Origin: UBA981 sp942490995
GTDB taxonomy: Bacteria > Pseudomonadota > Gammaproteobacteria > Ga0077536
Reading direction: 5' to 3'
DNA length: 64,000 bases
Assembly (NCBI GenBank): GCA_942490995.1
Contig: CALOBG010000070.1
Coordinates: forward strand, 1 to 64,000
The notes beneath the pieces were generated by a model that saw only the letters and a program-made list of their open reading frames with translations, was not told where the DNA came from and ran no database searches. Position 1 is the first letter of the stretch. Each line of letters begins with the position of its first letter. Both the position numbers and the translations under genes were made by a program. Below are positions 63,611-64,000 of the stretch, piece by piece.

Positions 63611-64000
63611 TCAACCAATGCCACGGATCCGGGACACCAACGCATTGTCGAAATAGTCCCTTCGATAGGCTTCGCCGGCGGCCGCAGCCGCTGCCTGGAA
63701 GCGCTCCCAGTCGTTGACAAATTCAACCAGCCGCCGCGCGTACGAGTTCGGTGTAGTCGCCACCGCACCGTTGCCGCAGCGGATCTGTTCAGCCAGGGAG
63801 ATTCCTTCGGTGCACAGGATAACCTTGCCCGCGGCCACCGCCTCGTTGACCACCCCGGAACCGCGTACTCGATAGGCATTTCGCTCGTATGGCAGCAAAA
63901 CGATATCGGCGCGCGCCAGGGATTCTTCATACTCGGTCTGGTCGAGCCGGTTAGCCAGCAGTACGACATTGTCGATACCTTCAAGCTCCCGTTCGGCAAC
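63611..64000 (-). CDS. Glycosyltransferase, C-terminal part, cut by the window edge
   Basis: A partial gene running off the right edge. Its frame stays open to 64000 and reads VVLLANRLDQTEYEESLARA, ADIVLLPYERNAYRVRGSG and VVNEAVAAGKVILCTEGISL, the donor-binding half of a GT4-like glycosyltransferase. The N-terminal acceptor domain must lie beyond the window. Upstream member of the minus-strand glycan operon. Confidence 0.85.
   Translation of the reverse strand, partial: VAERELEGIDNVVLLANRLDQTEYEESLARADIVLLPYERNAYRVRGSGVVNEAVAAGKVILCTEGISLAEQIRCGNGAVATTPNSYARRLVEFVNDWERFQAAAAAAGEAYRRDYFDNALVSRIRGIG

Overview
This window looks like a piece of a high-GC gammaproteobacterial chromosome. The main evidence is the block tig-clpP-clpX-lon-hupB-(tRNA)-ppiD, together with ampDE, homodimeric-type aceE/aceF, the ppsA/ppsR pair, nadC, lpxH and a Pro-Arg-His-Lys tRNA cluster. 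The order or family cannot be fixed from the sequence. Genes are tightly packed with many ATGA/GTGA overlaps. Five otherwise well-conserved genes (1-600, yejE-like, kinase-HDOD, aceE, sulfotransferase) carry single frameshifts. Since aceE is a central metabolic gene, I read most of these as assembly or sequencing indels rather than decay.

Layout. 1-2.6 kb: a small operon beginning with a peroxiredoxin whose peroxidatic Cys codon is an in-frame TGA (probable selenocysteine), translationally coupled to a cysteine hydrolase and followed by an alpha/beta hydrolase lacking its Ser nucleophile and a DUF427 protein. 2.6-13.7 kb (minus): a Yej-type peptide ABC importer (yejA-, yejB-, yejE-, yejF-like) with a fatty-acid beta-oxidation pair (thiolase and FadB-like) inserted between permease and ATPase, then a MATE exporter. 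13.8-23.2 kb: fabI, ppiD, two tRNAs, HU, Lon, ClpX, ClpP and trigger factor, a protein quality-control block. 23.2-29.2 kb: a more accessory stretch with tRNA-Leu, a glutaredoxin-like secreted protein, a SnoaL-like protein, a nested palindromic element, a Ser/Thr kinase-HDOD fusion, a HigB/HigA-like toxin-antitoxin pair with a clear operator, a cupin dioxygenase, short tandem repeats and a PEP-CTERM protein. 29.2-29.8 kb: four tRNAs.

30-44.3 kb: ppiB, lpxH, ampE/ampD, egtD, a retropepsin-like protease, an alanine/glycine symporter, nadC, an isolated methylene-H4MPT dehydrogenase (mtdB-like), an HMCES/YedK protein, a Sel1-SPOR protein, a tandem pair of unrecognised paralogues, then divergent ppsA and ppsR. 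A 211-bp inverted repeat lies exactly between ppsR and the next convergent gene. 44.5-58.3 kb: exported hydratase-like protein, MmgE/PrpD, LOG, HAD phosphatases, a macrodomain protein, small envelope proteins, pyruvate dehydrogenase E1 and E2 (no E3 follows), and a periplasmic isoquinoline-oxidoreductase-type molybdenum hydroxylase.

58.3-64 kb: a methyltransferase bracketed by related REP-like repeats, then a minus-strand surface-glycan cluster (FkbM methyltransferase, sulfotransferase, two glycosyltransferases, sugar epimerase) running off the right edge. The strongest novelty candidates are the Sec-peroxiredoxin operon, the large inter-gene inverted repeats, and the unknown tandem paralogues at 39.4-40.9 kb.
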